A stretch of 5,621 bases of DNA from the NCBI GenBank assembly GCA_943324165.2, contig CALPKO020000118.1, positions 1 through 5,621 on the forward strand, in the 5' to 3' direction. This document shows positions 1 to 5,512 of this stretch, piece by piece (within the stretch, counting starts at the first letter, position 1; each line of letters starts with the position of its first letter). This DNA comes from Bdellovibrio sp. ZAP7. GTDB lineage: Bacteria > Bacteroidota > Bacteroidia > Flavobacteriales > Flavobacteriaceae. The notes under the pieces are model-generated. The model was not told where the DNA came from and did no database searches. It saw nothing but the letters and a program-made list of their open reading frames with translations. A program made the translations under genes and the position numbers.

Positions 1-109
1 AACCATCTTTCTACAGAAAGCCAAACAAAATGGTGCAACAACTAAAAATGGAATGGAAATGTTGGTTTTTCAGGCAGAAAAAGCTTGGGAAATCTGGAAT
101 AAAAAGTAA
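1..109 (+). CDS. aroE: Shikimate dehydrogenase, C-terminal end (partial)
   Basis: Reading from base 2 gives 35 codons and a TAA stop at 107-109; the 5' part lies outside the window. The peptide runs TIFLQKAKQNGATTKNG, then MEMLVFQAEKAWEIWNKK. This matches the end of the AroE family: a 'FL..A...GA...NG' stretch followed by 'ML..QA..AW.IW' in the last helix. In known AroE structures the Gln of the QA pair contacts shikimate, and it is present here. The enzyme reduces 3-dehydroshikimate to shikimate with NADPH in the cytosolic pathway to chorismate and aromatic amino acids. The next gene lies 127 nt downstream on the same strand and appears to have its own promoter. No strong terminator is visible after the stop, so some read-through is possible. 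The call rests on a short tail, but the motif is distinctive. Confidence 0.82.
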   Translation, partial: TIFLQKAKQNGATTKNGMEMLVFQAEKAWEIWNKK

Positions 110-139
110 AATTTCCATTAAAAAATAACTAATTCGTTA

Positions 140-196
140 TAAATAGGGCTTTTATTTTGAATTTTCACGCACCTTTACTACCTTTCGCCCTATTTA
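140..196. repeat. 10-bp perfect inverted repeat bracketing a promoter
   Basis: TAAATAGGGC at 140-149 is the exact reverse complement of GCCCTATTTA at 187-196, leaving 37 bp between the arms. The predicted promoter core (156-186) lies entirely within that interval, and the right arm covers the predicted transcription start. This is seen directly. That it is an operator, looping site or RNA hairpin on aroE read-through transcripts is inference. It is not a terminator for plus-strand transcription, because the right arm is followed by A residues rather than T. Confidence 0.6.
156..186 (+). promoter_or_regulatory. Bacteroidetes-type promoter for the DUF349 gene
   Basis: TTTG at 156-159 is a -33 element. 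It is followed after exactly 19 nt by TACCTTTC at 179-186, which matches the TAnnTTTG -7 consensus of Bacteroidetes primary sigma factors in all but the last base. Transcription would begin near 191-194, giving an A/T-rich leader of about 45 nt before the ATG at 237. That leader has no Shine-Dalgarno sequence, which is normal for the phylum. The spacing and position support the call, but it is a consensus match only. Confidence 0.55.
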
Positions 197-236
197 AAAA
201 AAAATAATATTTATATAAACCCTAAACATTTACAAA

Positions 237-2348
237 ATGTTAGACGACAAGAATGATAACCTGCCACAAGCAGATGGAAATTTAGAAGTTGATTCTACTG
301 CAAATTTAGAATCAAATAGTGAAGAAGTAATAGCTGAACCATCAGAAGTAGCAAACCTTGAGGAAGTTGAAAATCCAATAGAAGCTATCGAAATAGCATC
401 TGCTGAAACTAATTTAGAGGAAACTAATGCTGAAGATTCAACTGAAACAGCAAACACTGTTGAAGTGGAAGATTCAGTAATAAAAGAGGATGATTTAGAT
501 TCGGAAGACAGCGAAAGTCCGGCAATCGAAGATGTTTCAGAAGAACAAGAAGAAATTTCAAATGAAGACGTTTCTGAAAATAAAGTTGAAAGCGAAACTT
601 CTAACGCTGAAATTCCAAGTATAGATTATGAAAGTCTTTCAATGGAGGAGTTGGTTTCTGAATTAGAACAATTGGTTGTCGAAGAAAAAATTGTCGTTGT
701 TAAAGATGCCATTGAACAAGTTAAGTCTTCATTTTTAGGTAAATATTATCATTTTATTGACGAAAAAAAGAAAGCTTTCTACACTGAAAATCCTGATACG
801 ATTGAAGATTTTCAATACAATTTTCCTTTAAAATCTACCTTCGACAAATTGTATAGTGAGTTTAGAGAGAAAAAAAATAAACATTTTAAAAGCTTAGAAA
901 GCAATTTAAAAACAAATTTAGAAACCAGATTGGCGATTGTTGAAGAAATAAAAAACCTCATTAGCCAACAAGAAAATATCAAAGATGCCCTGAAACAATT
1001 CAACGATTTGAGAGAACGTTGGAAAAATGCAGGCGCTATTCCGAAAGACAAATACAACCATGTTTGGAACAATTATCATTTTCATGTAGAAAATTTTTAC
1101 GATTATTTACACCTTGATAGAGAAGCGAGAGACATTGATTTCAAACACAATTTAGATTTAAAACTCAAAATAATTGCTCGCGTTGAAGAATTGGTGGAAG
1201 AGGTTGACACCAACAAAGCTTTTAGAGAATTACAAGATTTACATAAAATTTGGAAAGAGGATATTGGTCCTGTTTCGAGAGAACACCGCGAGGAAATCTG
1301 GGATAAATTTTCGACTTTGACCAAAAAAATGCACGACAAACGCGACATTTTGTTTGAAGAAATGCGTGGACGTGAAAACGAAAATCTTTTGAAAAAGAAT
1401 GAAGTGATTGCCCAAATTCAAGCGTTTTCGACAGAAAAAATGAGCGAACACAATTCATGGCAAAAGCACGTGGAAAAAGTGGAAGCTTTGAGAAATGAAT
1501 TTTTTGCATTAGGAAAAGTGCCGGTTGAGGTAAACGAAATTACTTGGACAAATTTTAAAAATGCGGTTCGTGATTTTAATATTTTGAAAAATTCGTTTTA
1601 CAAAGACATTAAGAAAGACCAAAACGACAATCTTGAAAAGAAAAATGCCTTGGTTGCCAAAGCTATCGCGTTGCAAGAAAGTGAAGATTTTGCTGCCACT
1701 ACTCCTTTAATGAAGCAAATTCAAGAGGAATGGAAAACGATTGGACATGTTCCGAGGAAATATTCTGATAAGGTTTGGGGCGAATTTAAAACCGCATGTA
1801 ACCACTATTTTGAAAAACTAAAATCGCAACGCAAAGAAGAAAATCAAGAAGAGGAAGCTGCTTTTGAAAAGAAAAAAGAGTACTTAGAATCGATGAAGGA
1901 TTTTGAAATGACGGGCAATCATAAAACTGATTTAGATGGCATTAAAGTGCATATCGAAGCTTGGAAAACGATTGGTAGAGTGCCATTTTCTAAAAAACAC
2001 ATTGACGGAAAATTCAATAAATTGTTAGACGGTTTGTTTGAAAAATTGAGTTTGAGCAAGAAAGATACTGACATGATGCGTTTTTCTAACCGAATTGAAA
2101 ACCTTTCTGAAAGCAACGATACAAGGAAATTAGACAATGAAAAGATTTTCTTGATGCGAAAAATTGAAGAAGTTCAAAATGAGATTTTTCAATTAGAGAA
2201 CAACATTCAGTTTTTTACGAATACTAAGAATGCGAAGAAAGAAAACGCTATTGTTTTGGAAGTACGCAAGAACATTGCGCTTCATAAAGAGGGACTTGAA
2301 GTTTGGAAAGAGAAACTAAAGGAACTAAAAAAGATCAAACAAGAATAG
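237..2348 (+). CDS. DUF349 multi-repeat protein with acidic N-terminal tail
   Basis: A 703-aa protein with no signal peptide or membrane segment, so probably cytosolic. Residues 1-120 contain 43 Asp/Glu and only 3 Lys/Arg, with recurring NLE and EET/EV stretches, and are probably disordered. The rest is highly charged helix with five DUF349 repeats. Their W/F-x-x-x-G-x-[VI]-P cores are RWKNAGAIP (261), IWKEDIGPV (338), EFFALGKVP (421), EWKTIGHVP (498) and AWKTIGRVP (575), each about 76-83 residues apart. A sixth, degenerate unit lacking the W..G core may lie around 186-221. The last 60 or so residues look like coiled coil. DUF349 occurs singly or as several tandem repeats in bacteria and has no agreed biochemical role, so no function is assigned. 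The ATG at 237 is chosen because it follows an A-rich leader and the predicted promoter. The gene lies behind aroE on the same strand and ends just before a terminator. Confidence 0.88.
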   Translation: MLDDKNDNLPQADGNLEVDSTANLESNSEEVIAEPSEVANLEEVENPIEAIEIASAETNLEETNAEDSTETANTVEVEDSVIKEDDLDSEDSESPAIEDVSEEQEEISNEDVSENKVESETSNAEIPSIDYESLSMEELVSELEQLVVEEKIVVVKDAIEQVKSSFLGKYYHFIDEKKKAFYTENPDTIEDFQYNFPLKSTFDKLYSEFREKKNKHFKSLESNLKTNLETRLAIVEEIKNLISQQENIKDALKQFNDLRERWKNAGAIPKDKYNHVWNNYHFHVENFYDYLHLDREARDIDFKHNLDLKLKIIARVEELVEEVDTNKAFRELQDLHKIWKEDIGPVSREHREEIWDKFSTLTKKMHDKRDILFEEMRGRENENLLKKNEVIAQIQAFSTEKMSEHNSWQKHVEKVEALRNEFFALGKVPVEVNEITWTNFKNAVRDFNILKNSFYKDIKKDQNDNLEKKNALVAKAIALQESEDFAATTPLMKQIQEEWKTIGHVPRKYSDKVWGEFKTACNHYFEKLKSQRKEENQEEEAAFEKKKEYLESMKDFEMTGNHKTDLDGIKVHIEAWKTIGRVPFSKKHIDGKFNKLLDGLFEKLSLSKKDTDMMRFSNRIENLSESNDTRKLDNEKIFLMRKIEEVQNEIFQLENNIQFFTNTKNAKKENAIVLEVRKNIALHKEGLEVWKEKLKELKKIKQE

Positions 2349-2370
2349 TTTTAGCACAACTTATTACAAA

Positions 2371-2402
2371 CCTCGAAAGTTATTATTTTCGGGGTTTTTT
2401 TT
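2371..2402 (+). terminator. Intrinsic terminator of the DUF349 gene
   Basis: CCTCGAAA (2371-2378) pairs with TTTCGGGG (2387-2394) with one G-T wobble across an 8-nt loop. The stem can be extended by flanking AAA/TTT pairs, and eight T residues follow. It lies 22 nt after the TAG stop, as expected for a Rho-independent terminator. Confidence 0.88.
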
Positions 2403-2432
2403 AGCCCACCCAACCCTCCCAAAGGGCGGGCT
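2403..2432. repeat. C-rich/G-rich hairpin, likely dispersed intergenic repeat
   Basis: AGCCC (2403-2407) pairs with GGGCT (2428-2432), and inside it CCCT (2414-2417) can pair with AGGG (2423-2426). The left half is almost all C (CCCACCCAACCCTCCC), which stands out in an AT-rich gap. It begins right after the terminator T-tract. C-run/AAA/G-run hairpins of this look are common between genes in Flavobacteria, which is recollection and was not tested here. It could also act as a second transcriptional barrier. Confidence 0.45.
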
Positions 2433-2462
2433 TTGAAAAAGATGGAGATATTGGGTTTTAGG

Positions 2463-2492
2463 TTGTGGGTTGGAGAAATATTTTTATATTTG
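2463..2492 (+). promoter_or_regulatory. Consensus Bacteroidetes promoter upstream of the 2611 gene
   Basis: TTG at 2463-2465 is followed after exactly 19 nt by TATATTTG at 2485-2492, a full match to TAnnTTTG. Transcription should start near 2497-2500, which is the base of the hairpin at 2501-2560. It would give a leader of about 110 nt ahead of the ATG at 2611. This is the best promoter match in the window, but it is called from consensus alone. Confidence 0.6.
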
Positions 2493-2500
2493 GGAAATAA

Positions 2501-2560
2501 TGCAAAACAAACCTTCTCCAATTTAGCCAATTTTGGGTGTCTAAACGAAGGTTTGTAGCA
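2501..2560 (+). repeat. Long perfect-stem hairpin at the predicted 5' end of the transcript
   Basis: ACAAACCTTC (2507-2516) is the exact reverse complement of GAAGGTTTGT (2547-2556). TGC/GCA (2501-2503 and 2558-2560) can extend the base. A second stem, TTTAG (2522-2526) with CTAAA (2541-2545), stacks inside, leaving a 14-nt apical loop. No T-tract follows, so it is not a terminator. It may be a structured mRNA leader, a small RNA, or part of a mobile or dispersed repeat; the sequence does not decide between these. Confidence 0.65.
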
Positions 2561-2571
2561 TGTATTTATAA

Positions 2572-2587
2572 GTTGGCAGTAATACTT
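2572..2587. repeat. Left arm of inverted repeat bracketing the 2611 gene
   Basis: GTTGGCAGTAATACTT. Its reverse complement recurs at 3099-3114 with one mismatch in 16. It lies 23 nt before the start codon of the membrane protein gene and 11 nt after the hairpin. Confidence 0.7.
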
Positions 2588-2610
2588 CCTCAACAAACTT
2601 AAATGGAATA

Positions 2611-3090
2611 ATGAAAGAAATTGAATTGACTCAAGAGAATATAATCACCTTAAAAAAATACATTAAGTTTGATCTTTTCCTGGTAATATTTTTCTTCTCA
2701 GCTTTCGTTTTACTCATTGGAATAATTCCTTTGATATTATTAATTTTCACAAAACCAACAGAAGGATTTTTAAAAAGAAGTTTATTTGTTTTGTGTTTAT
2801 TGTTTATTCCGTTCATTGGAGTTTTATGGAAAGTTTTTAAAATATATAGAGATGTCAGAAGTGGAAAGAAATTGAGGTTTGAAATTGAGAAGTATAAAAT
2901 CAAGAATGATAAAAAATCAATGGTGTTAGTTGATATTAATACTCAAAAGAAGTTTGAATTTGCTGAATATTTACTTCCATCTATAGAAACTGAAAAACCA
3001 ATTAGGATTGAAATAGCTAAGTTTAGTGAACAACTTTTGTTCATCTCAAACGGAGAAGAGAATTATATTGAAAAGGCTGAAAGAAATTAG
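2611..3090 (+). CDS. Small two-helix membrane protein, unknown function
   Basis: A 159-aa protein that I do not recognise. Residues 1-20 are polar with Lys15, Lys16 and Lys19. Residues about 21-46 and 57-78 are strongly hydrophobic and form two membrane helices joined by a short KPTEGFLKR loop. Residues about 79-159 are a soluble domain that alternates short hydrophobic and charged stretches and looks beta-rich. Basic residues before helix 1 and after helix 2 suggest both ends face the cytoplasm. The ATG at 2611 is the first in this frame. An overlapping out-of-frame ATG at 2603 gives only a two-codon peptide (ATG GAA TAA). The gene stands alone, with a promoter at 2463-2492 and a hairpin leader. 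A 15/16-bp inverted repeat brackets it, which suggests a cassette-like accessory gene. It is very AT-rich. Confidence 0.72.
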   Translation: MKEIELTQENIITLKKYIKFDLFLVIFFFSAFVLLIGIIPLILLIFTKPTEGFLKRSLFVLCLLFIPFIGVLWKVFKIYRDVRSGKKLRFEIEKYKIKNDKKSMVLVDINTQKKFEFAEYLLPSIETEKPIRIEIAKFSEQLLFISNGEENYIEKAERN

Positions 3091-3098
3091 ATTGGTAA

Positions 3099-3114
3099 AA
3101 GTACTACTGCCAAC
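3099..3114. repeat. Right arm of inverted repeat bracketing the 2611 gene
   Basis: AAGTACTACTGCCAAC begins 8 nt after the stop of the membrane protein gene. Its reverse complement, GTTGGCAGTAGTACTT, matches 2572-2587 at 15 of 16 positions. Confidence 0.7.
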
Positions 3115-3265
3115 AGGCGTTTCTCGAAATTACTTCGTCAGTTCGCTATCGCTCGGGTGCGAGTTTTGTGGTAAGTTCACGTTTTGTAAGAATTTTTATC
3201 ATATTGGAAAATTAACGGTTAAAATATTTGAAAAGAAAATTGCAATTAAAATAACTCACACATAA
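3115..3265. other. Non-coding GC-richer segment after the membrane protein gene
   Basis: No credible gene is seen. The part at about 3111-3185 is clearly richer in GC than its surroundings and contains small dyads: CGAA/TTCG (3125-3128 and 3134-3137) and TCGC/GCGA (3149-3152 and 3159-3162). An open frame running from 3026 to 3265 crosses it, but that frame starts inside the upstream gene and its peptide has no convincing protein character. The wording of this segment recalls repeats scattered between Flavobacterium genes, which is recollection only. From about 3186 on it reverts to AT-rich sequence leading to the terminator. Confidence 0.4.
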
Positions 3266-3267
3266 AT

Positions 3268-3302
3268 AAGCCCTCTACTGAACAATTTCAATAGAGGGCT
3301 TT
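3268..3302. terminator. Bidirectional terminator between convergent transcripts
   Basis: AAGCCCTCTA (3268-3277) pairs perfectly over 10 bp with TAGAGGGCTT (3292-3301). TGAA/TTCA (3279-3282 and 3287-3290) can extend it past one mismatch. The minus-strand ice-binding gene stops 17 nt away at 3319, and the minus-strand product continues into TTATTTATG. On the plus strand only three T residues follow the stem, so it probably serves mainly the minus-strand gene while blocking both directions. Confidence 0.82.
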
Positions 3303-3318
3303 GATATTAAACTAAGTT

Positions 3319-4935
3319 TTATTTGGCAATCAATTTACCGGTTTGAAGCGAACCTGCGCTGTTGGTGAATTTGTAGAAGTAAATGCCAGGTATTACGTTA
3401 ACCTCTATTGAAGTCGAAGTCTGATTGATTTTTTTCTGGATGATTGTTTTACCCAAAACATCATATAAAATAAATTCACTATTAATATTGTTTTCATTTA
3501 CTTGCAAAGTAAGTGTTTTACTAAACGGATTTGGATAAACAATTAGTTCGTTTACTTTGCTGTTAGTAGTAACTGCAAGAGGAGGACAACCAACGGTCAT
3601 GTTATCAGTAATTGAAAAAGTTGTAACTGCTCCACTCGTGGTCATTAATCTACCCTCGACAATTGTTCCTGTAGCAGCGCTAATTGCGCCATTGTTTACA
3701 ATAAGCGTCCCTTTGAATTCTGTAAAAGTACTCAACGATACTGCGCCATTTACTATCCAATAAATATTCTTGGCTTGTGCTCCATTTAATAAAGTTACTT
3801 TGGCAAGAGAGGTTGTAGCAAGTGCACCAAAAATTTTAATAACAAATACTGCATTGACATTATTTTGGGCATCAAGAAACAAAGTGTCGGTAAAAACAGT
3901 TGCACCGTTGATGATGTAAGTATGAGGTGTTAACAATAAGTCGTTGCCAAATTGTGCTGGATACAATAATTCGATATCTGGAGTAAGGGCATTTAAGTAA
4001 GTCCTAACATCCAACAAATCTGCGGCACATTGTGCTGTCGATACATCAGGAATGGGGTGAATTGTTCCGGTTACATCTAATGCGTTGAATCCGGTTGTTA
4101 GGCCGACATTAGTTCCTACATCACCTAATACTGTGGTGACACCTGCGTTGGTAACTTCATTTTCTCCCGAAAAAATGGCGTAACAAATAGTTGAGGCAAG
4201 ATTTGGAGCGGTTGGTCCGTTTAAAACTGGTGTTCCACAACCTAGTGGAAGTTTTGCTTCTACTCCATTTACGGTTATGGCGCCTGTTGTTGAAAGAAGT
4301 CTACCTTCGATTTTTGATCCAACTCCCATAAGAATGGCGGCATTGTTGGCGACAATTGTTCCTTTCATCAATGTTCCTGCAGACATGTCAACTAGTCCTT
4401 CGACTTTCCAAAAAACATTACACGCCAGAGCTCCGTTGGTTAAGGTGACTTCGGATAGTGAATTGGCAGAAAAAGCGCCATTTATTTGAATCACAAACAA
4501 AGCGTTTGGATTGTTTTGGCCATCTAGAATAAGATTTCCGTCTAAAACCGCTGTACTATTAATGAAATAAATTCCGGGAACAAATGTGTTGCCATTTCCT
4601 AAAAGTGCAGCTGGGAAAAAATTTGGAATTAGGCCGTTCAATTGGTTGTAAGCTATTAACAAATCAGCTGCTGCTAAACTGCTAGCGATATTGTTGTCTT
4701 GCATTACGCCATTTACATTTCCAAATCCAGTTGAAGTTGCACCAGAAGTATTTGTTCCGACATTTCCTGTTAGGTGCGTCATCAAACTATTGGTCACGTT
4801 GGAAGTTACCGCTCCATCAGTGGAAAAAATTACGAAATCTGCTGCTGTGCCCAAAACAGGAGCTTGCGCATTTGCCAACCATCCTGACAGCAATATTAAA
4901 AGACTCGTGAAATAAGAAAGTTTGTTTGTTTTCAT
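3319..4935 (-). CDS. Secreted ice-binding protein, two DUF3494 domains plus T9SS sorting domain
   Basis: A 538-aa exported protein. Residues 1-23 are a signal peptide: KTNK, a hydrophobic core, then an ANA|Q cleavage site. Two tandem DUF3494 (ice-binding-like) domains follow at about 27-230 and 250-443. Each has a G-[ND]-VGTN element with TGF just after it (58-62 and 271-275), the central AADLL helix region, a G-x-Y-x-I-N/I-I-N-G strand, and the closing IEGRLLSTTGAIT or VEGRLMTTSGAVT signature. Residues about 464-538 are a type IX secretion C-terminal sorting domain: VYPNPFSKTLTL, LYDVLGK, and GIYFYKFTNSAG ending LIAK. In known members DUF3494 forms a beta-solenoid that adsorbs to ice, and some act by inhibiting recrystallisation in brine pockets. 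Two-domain members are less usual than single-domain ones. Export through Sec, then T9SS, to the surface or medium is expected. The ATG at 4935 is the only start giving a proper signal peptide. Ice binding itself is inferred from the family. Confidence 0.92.
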   Translation of the reverse strand: MKTNKLSYFTSLLILLSGWLANAQAPVLGTAADFVIFSTDGAVTSNVTNSLMTHLTGNVGTNTSGATSTGFGNVNGVMQDNNIASSLAAADLLIAYNQLNGLIPNFFPAALLGNGNTFVPGIYFINSTAVLDGNLILDGQNNPNALFVIQINGAFSANSLSEVTLTNGALACNVFWKVEGLVDMSAGTLMKGTIVANNAAILMGVGSKIEGRLLSTTGAITVNGVEAKLPLGCGTPVLNGPTAPNLASTICYAIFSGENEVTNAGVTTVLGDVGTNVGLTTGFNALDVTGTIHPIPDVSTAQCAADLLDVRTYLNALTPDIELLYPAQFGNDLLLTPHTYIINGATVFTDTLFLDAQNNVNAVFVIKIFGALATTSLAKVTLLNGAQAKNIYWIVNGAVSLSTFTEFKGTLIVNNGAISAATGTIVEGRLMTTSGAVTTFSITDNMTVGCPPLAVTTNSKVNELIVYPNPFSKTLTLQVNENNINSEFILYDVLGKTIIQKKINQTSTSIEVNVIPGIYFYKFTNSAGSLQTGKLIAK

Positions 4936-4960
4936 GATATATATTTATCAATAACAGAAG

Positions 4961-4987
4961 CGTTATCACTTTGCAAAGGTGATTACG
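4961..4987. promoter_or_regulatory. 27-bp imperfect palindrome upstream of the ice-binding gene
   Basis: ATCAC (4965-4969) and GTGAT (4979-4983) flank the self-complementary octamer TTTGCAAA (4970-4977), with one extra G at 4978. CGT (4961-4963) and ACG (4985-4987) extend the arms past a T-T mismatch. The dyad lies 26-52 nt upstream of the minus-strand start codon, so it is either an operator for a dimeric regulator or a hairpin in the mRNA leader. CGTTAT recurs at 4986-4991, and CGCTATTGCAAATG at 5007-5020 partly echoes the left half-site. No good TTTG-19-TAnnTTTG promoter was found for this gene. Confidence 0.5.
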
Positions 4988-5052
4988 TTATACTAATTTA
5001 AAGTTACGCTATTGCAAATGAATGTATCGTGTTTCGCATGTTTGGATAAAGT

Positions 5053-5089
5053 GGGAATTTGGGAGTTGGGAGTTGGGAGATGGAAGATG
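5053..5089 (+). repeat. G-rich heptamer tandem repeat (GGGAGTT-like)
   Basis: About five heptamer-like units: GGGAATTT, GGGAGTT, GGGAGTT, GGGAGAT, GGAAGAT. Only the two middle units are identical. The four GGG runs, separated by 5, 4 and 4 nt, fit the usual G-quadruplex pattern on the plus strand. The repeat lies between two divergent genes, about 118 nt from the ice-binding start and 92 nt before the ATG at 5181. Similar G-rich heptads are frequent between genes in Flavobacteria (recollection). Its length may vary between strains. Confidence 0.65.
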
Positions 5090-5180
5090 GATGAAATTAT
5101 ATAAATCTAATCTCTAATTCTATAAGTTAGCATCCTTAAAGTTAAATTAATTTAGCCAAATAATTTATAATTATACTGTT

Positions 5181-5459
5181 ATGAAAATCTTCCTTTTAAT
5201 TTTATCGACAATTATTTTTGTGGTTTCAGGATATTTTTTACTTGCTGATTTTAATACTTCTAGTGATACTAATGCTACTATTTATTTATGTTTACTTATT
5301 GTACTAATGCTTGTTTGTATCGTAGGAATATTAATTAACTTACCCTCTTTTCCATTTAATAAAAAGAAAAATAGACCATTGTTTTACAATAGCTATTCAG
5401 ACAAACGAATAAAAAATCAAACTTTTGATAAAAATTTTAAATTTTTGAAAAACATATAA
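5181..5459 (+). CDS. Small two-helix membrane protein, unknown function
   Basis: A 92-aa protein that I do not recognise. Residues about 3-22 and 33-54 are hydrophobic and read as two membrane helices, joined by a short polar loop (ADFNTSSDTN). A basic tail follows (KKK at 61-63, then KR, K and K residues to the end), so both termini probably face the cytoplasm. The first helix could instead be read as a signal peptide, but no clear cleavage site follows it. The ATG at 5181 lies in A/T-rich DNA without a Shine-Dalgarno sequence. A weak -7-like TAATTTAG lies at 5148-5155 but lacks a good -33 partner. The gene is divergent from the ice-binding gene and convergent with the partial gene at the right edge. 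Two helices, the AT-rich content and the isolation support a real but minor gene. Confidence 0.6.
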   Translation: MKIFLLILSTIIFVVSGYFLLADFNTSSDTNATIYLCLLIVLMLVCIVGILINLPSFPFNKKKNRPLFYNSYSDKRIKNQTFDKNFKFLKNI

Positions 5460-5490
5460 AAAAAAACCGACCCTAATTGGAGTCGGCTTT
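5458..5490 (-). terminator. Terminator of the minus-strand gene at the right edge
   Basis: On the minus strand CCGAC (plus 5482-5486) pairs with GTCGG (plus 5467-5471). Flanking AAA/TTT pairs across a G-T wobble extend the stem, and it is followed by a run of about nine T (plus 5458-5466). It lies about 22 nt beyond the stop at 5513. In the plus direction the stem has only CTTTA after it, but it also directly follows the stop of the 5181 gene and may end that transcript weakly. Confidence 0.78.
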
Positions 5491-5512
5491 ACATGGTGCA
5501 GATTTACTTTTT

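Noticed and set aside
125..140. ATAAC...GTTAT hairpin after aroE as a terminator
   Set aside because: The stem is only 5 bp, almost all A/T, and is not followed by a clean T-run, so it is too weak to call.
1103..1509. Overlapping minus-strand frames of 70-95 aa inside the DUF349 gene
   Set aside because: They are antisense shadows of a strongly supported coding region, with compositions that mirror Glu/Lys-rich codons (Phe/Leu/Ser-rich).
2498..2587. A true integron attC site
   Set aside because: The right end GTTGGCA breaks the GTTRRRY core at two positions, the left partner is imperfect, and no integrase gene is present in the window. It is kept only as a resemblance in the cassette finding.
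2351..2596. 81-aa minus-strand frame in the gap after the DUF349 gene
   Set aside because: It runs through the terminator, the C-rich hairpin and the promoter candidate. The peptide is dominated by those elements and shows no protein-like pattern.
3026..3265. 79-aa plus-strand frame with four cysteines (CEFCGKFTFC)
   Set aside because: It begins inside the end of the 2611-3090 gene, crosses the inverted-repeat arm and GC-rich repeat-like DNA, and has no start context or promoter. The paired cysteines look accidental rather than a zinc site.
4277..4915. Plus-strand frames of 68-74 aa opposite the ice-binding gene
   Set aside because: They are antisense to a clear secreted protein gene. Their Pro/Val/Ala-rich composition follows from the Gly/Thr/Asn codons on the other strand.
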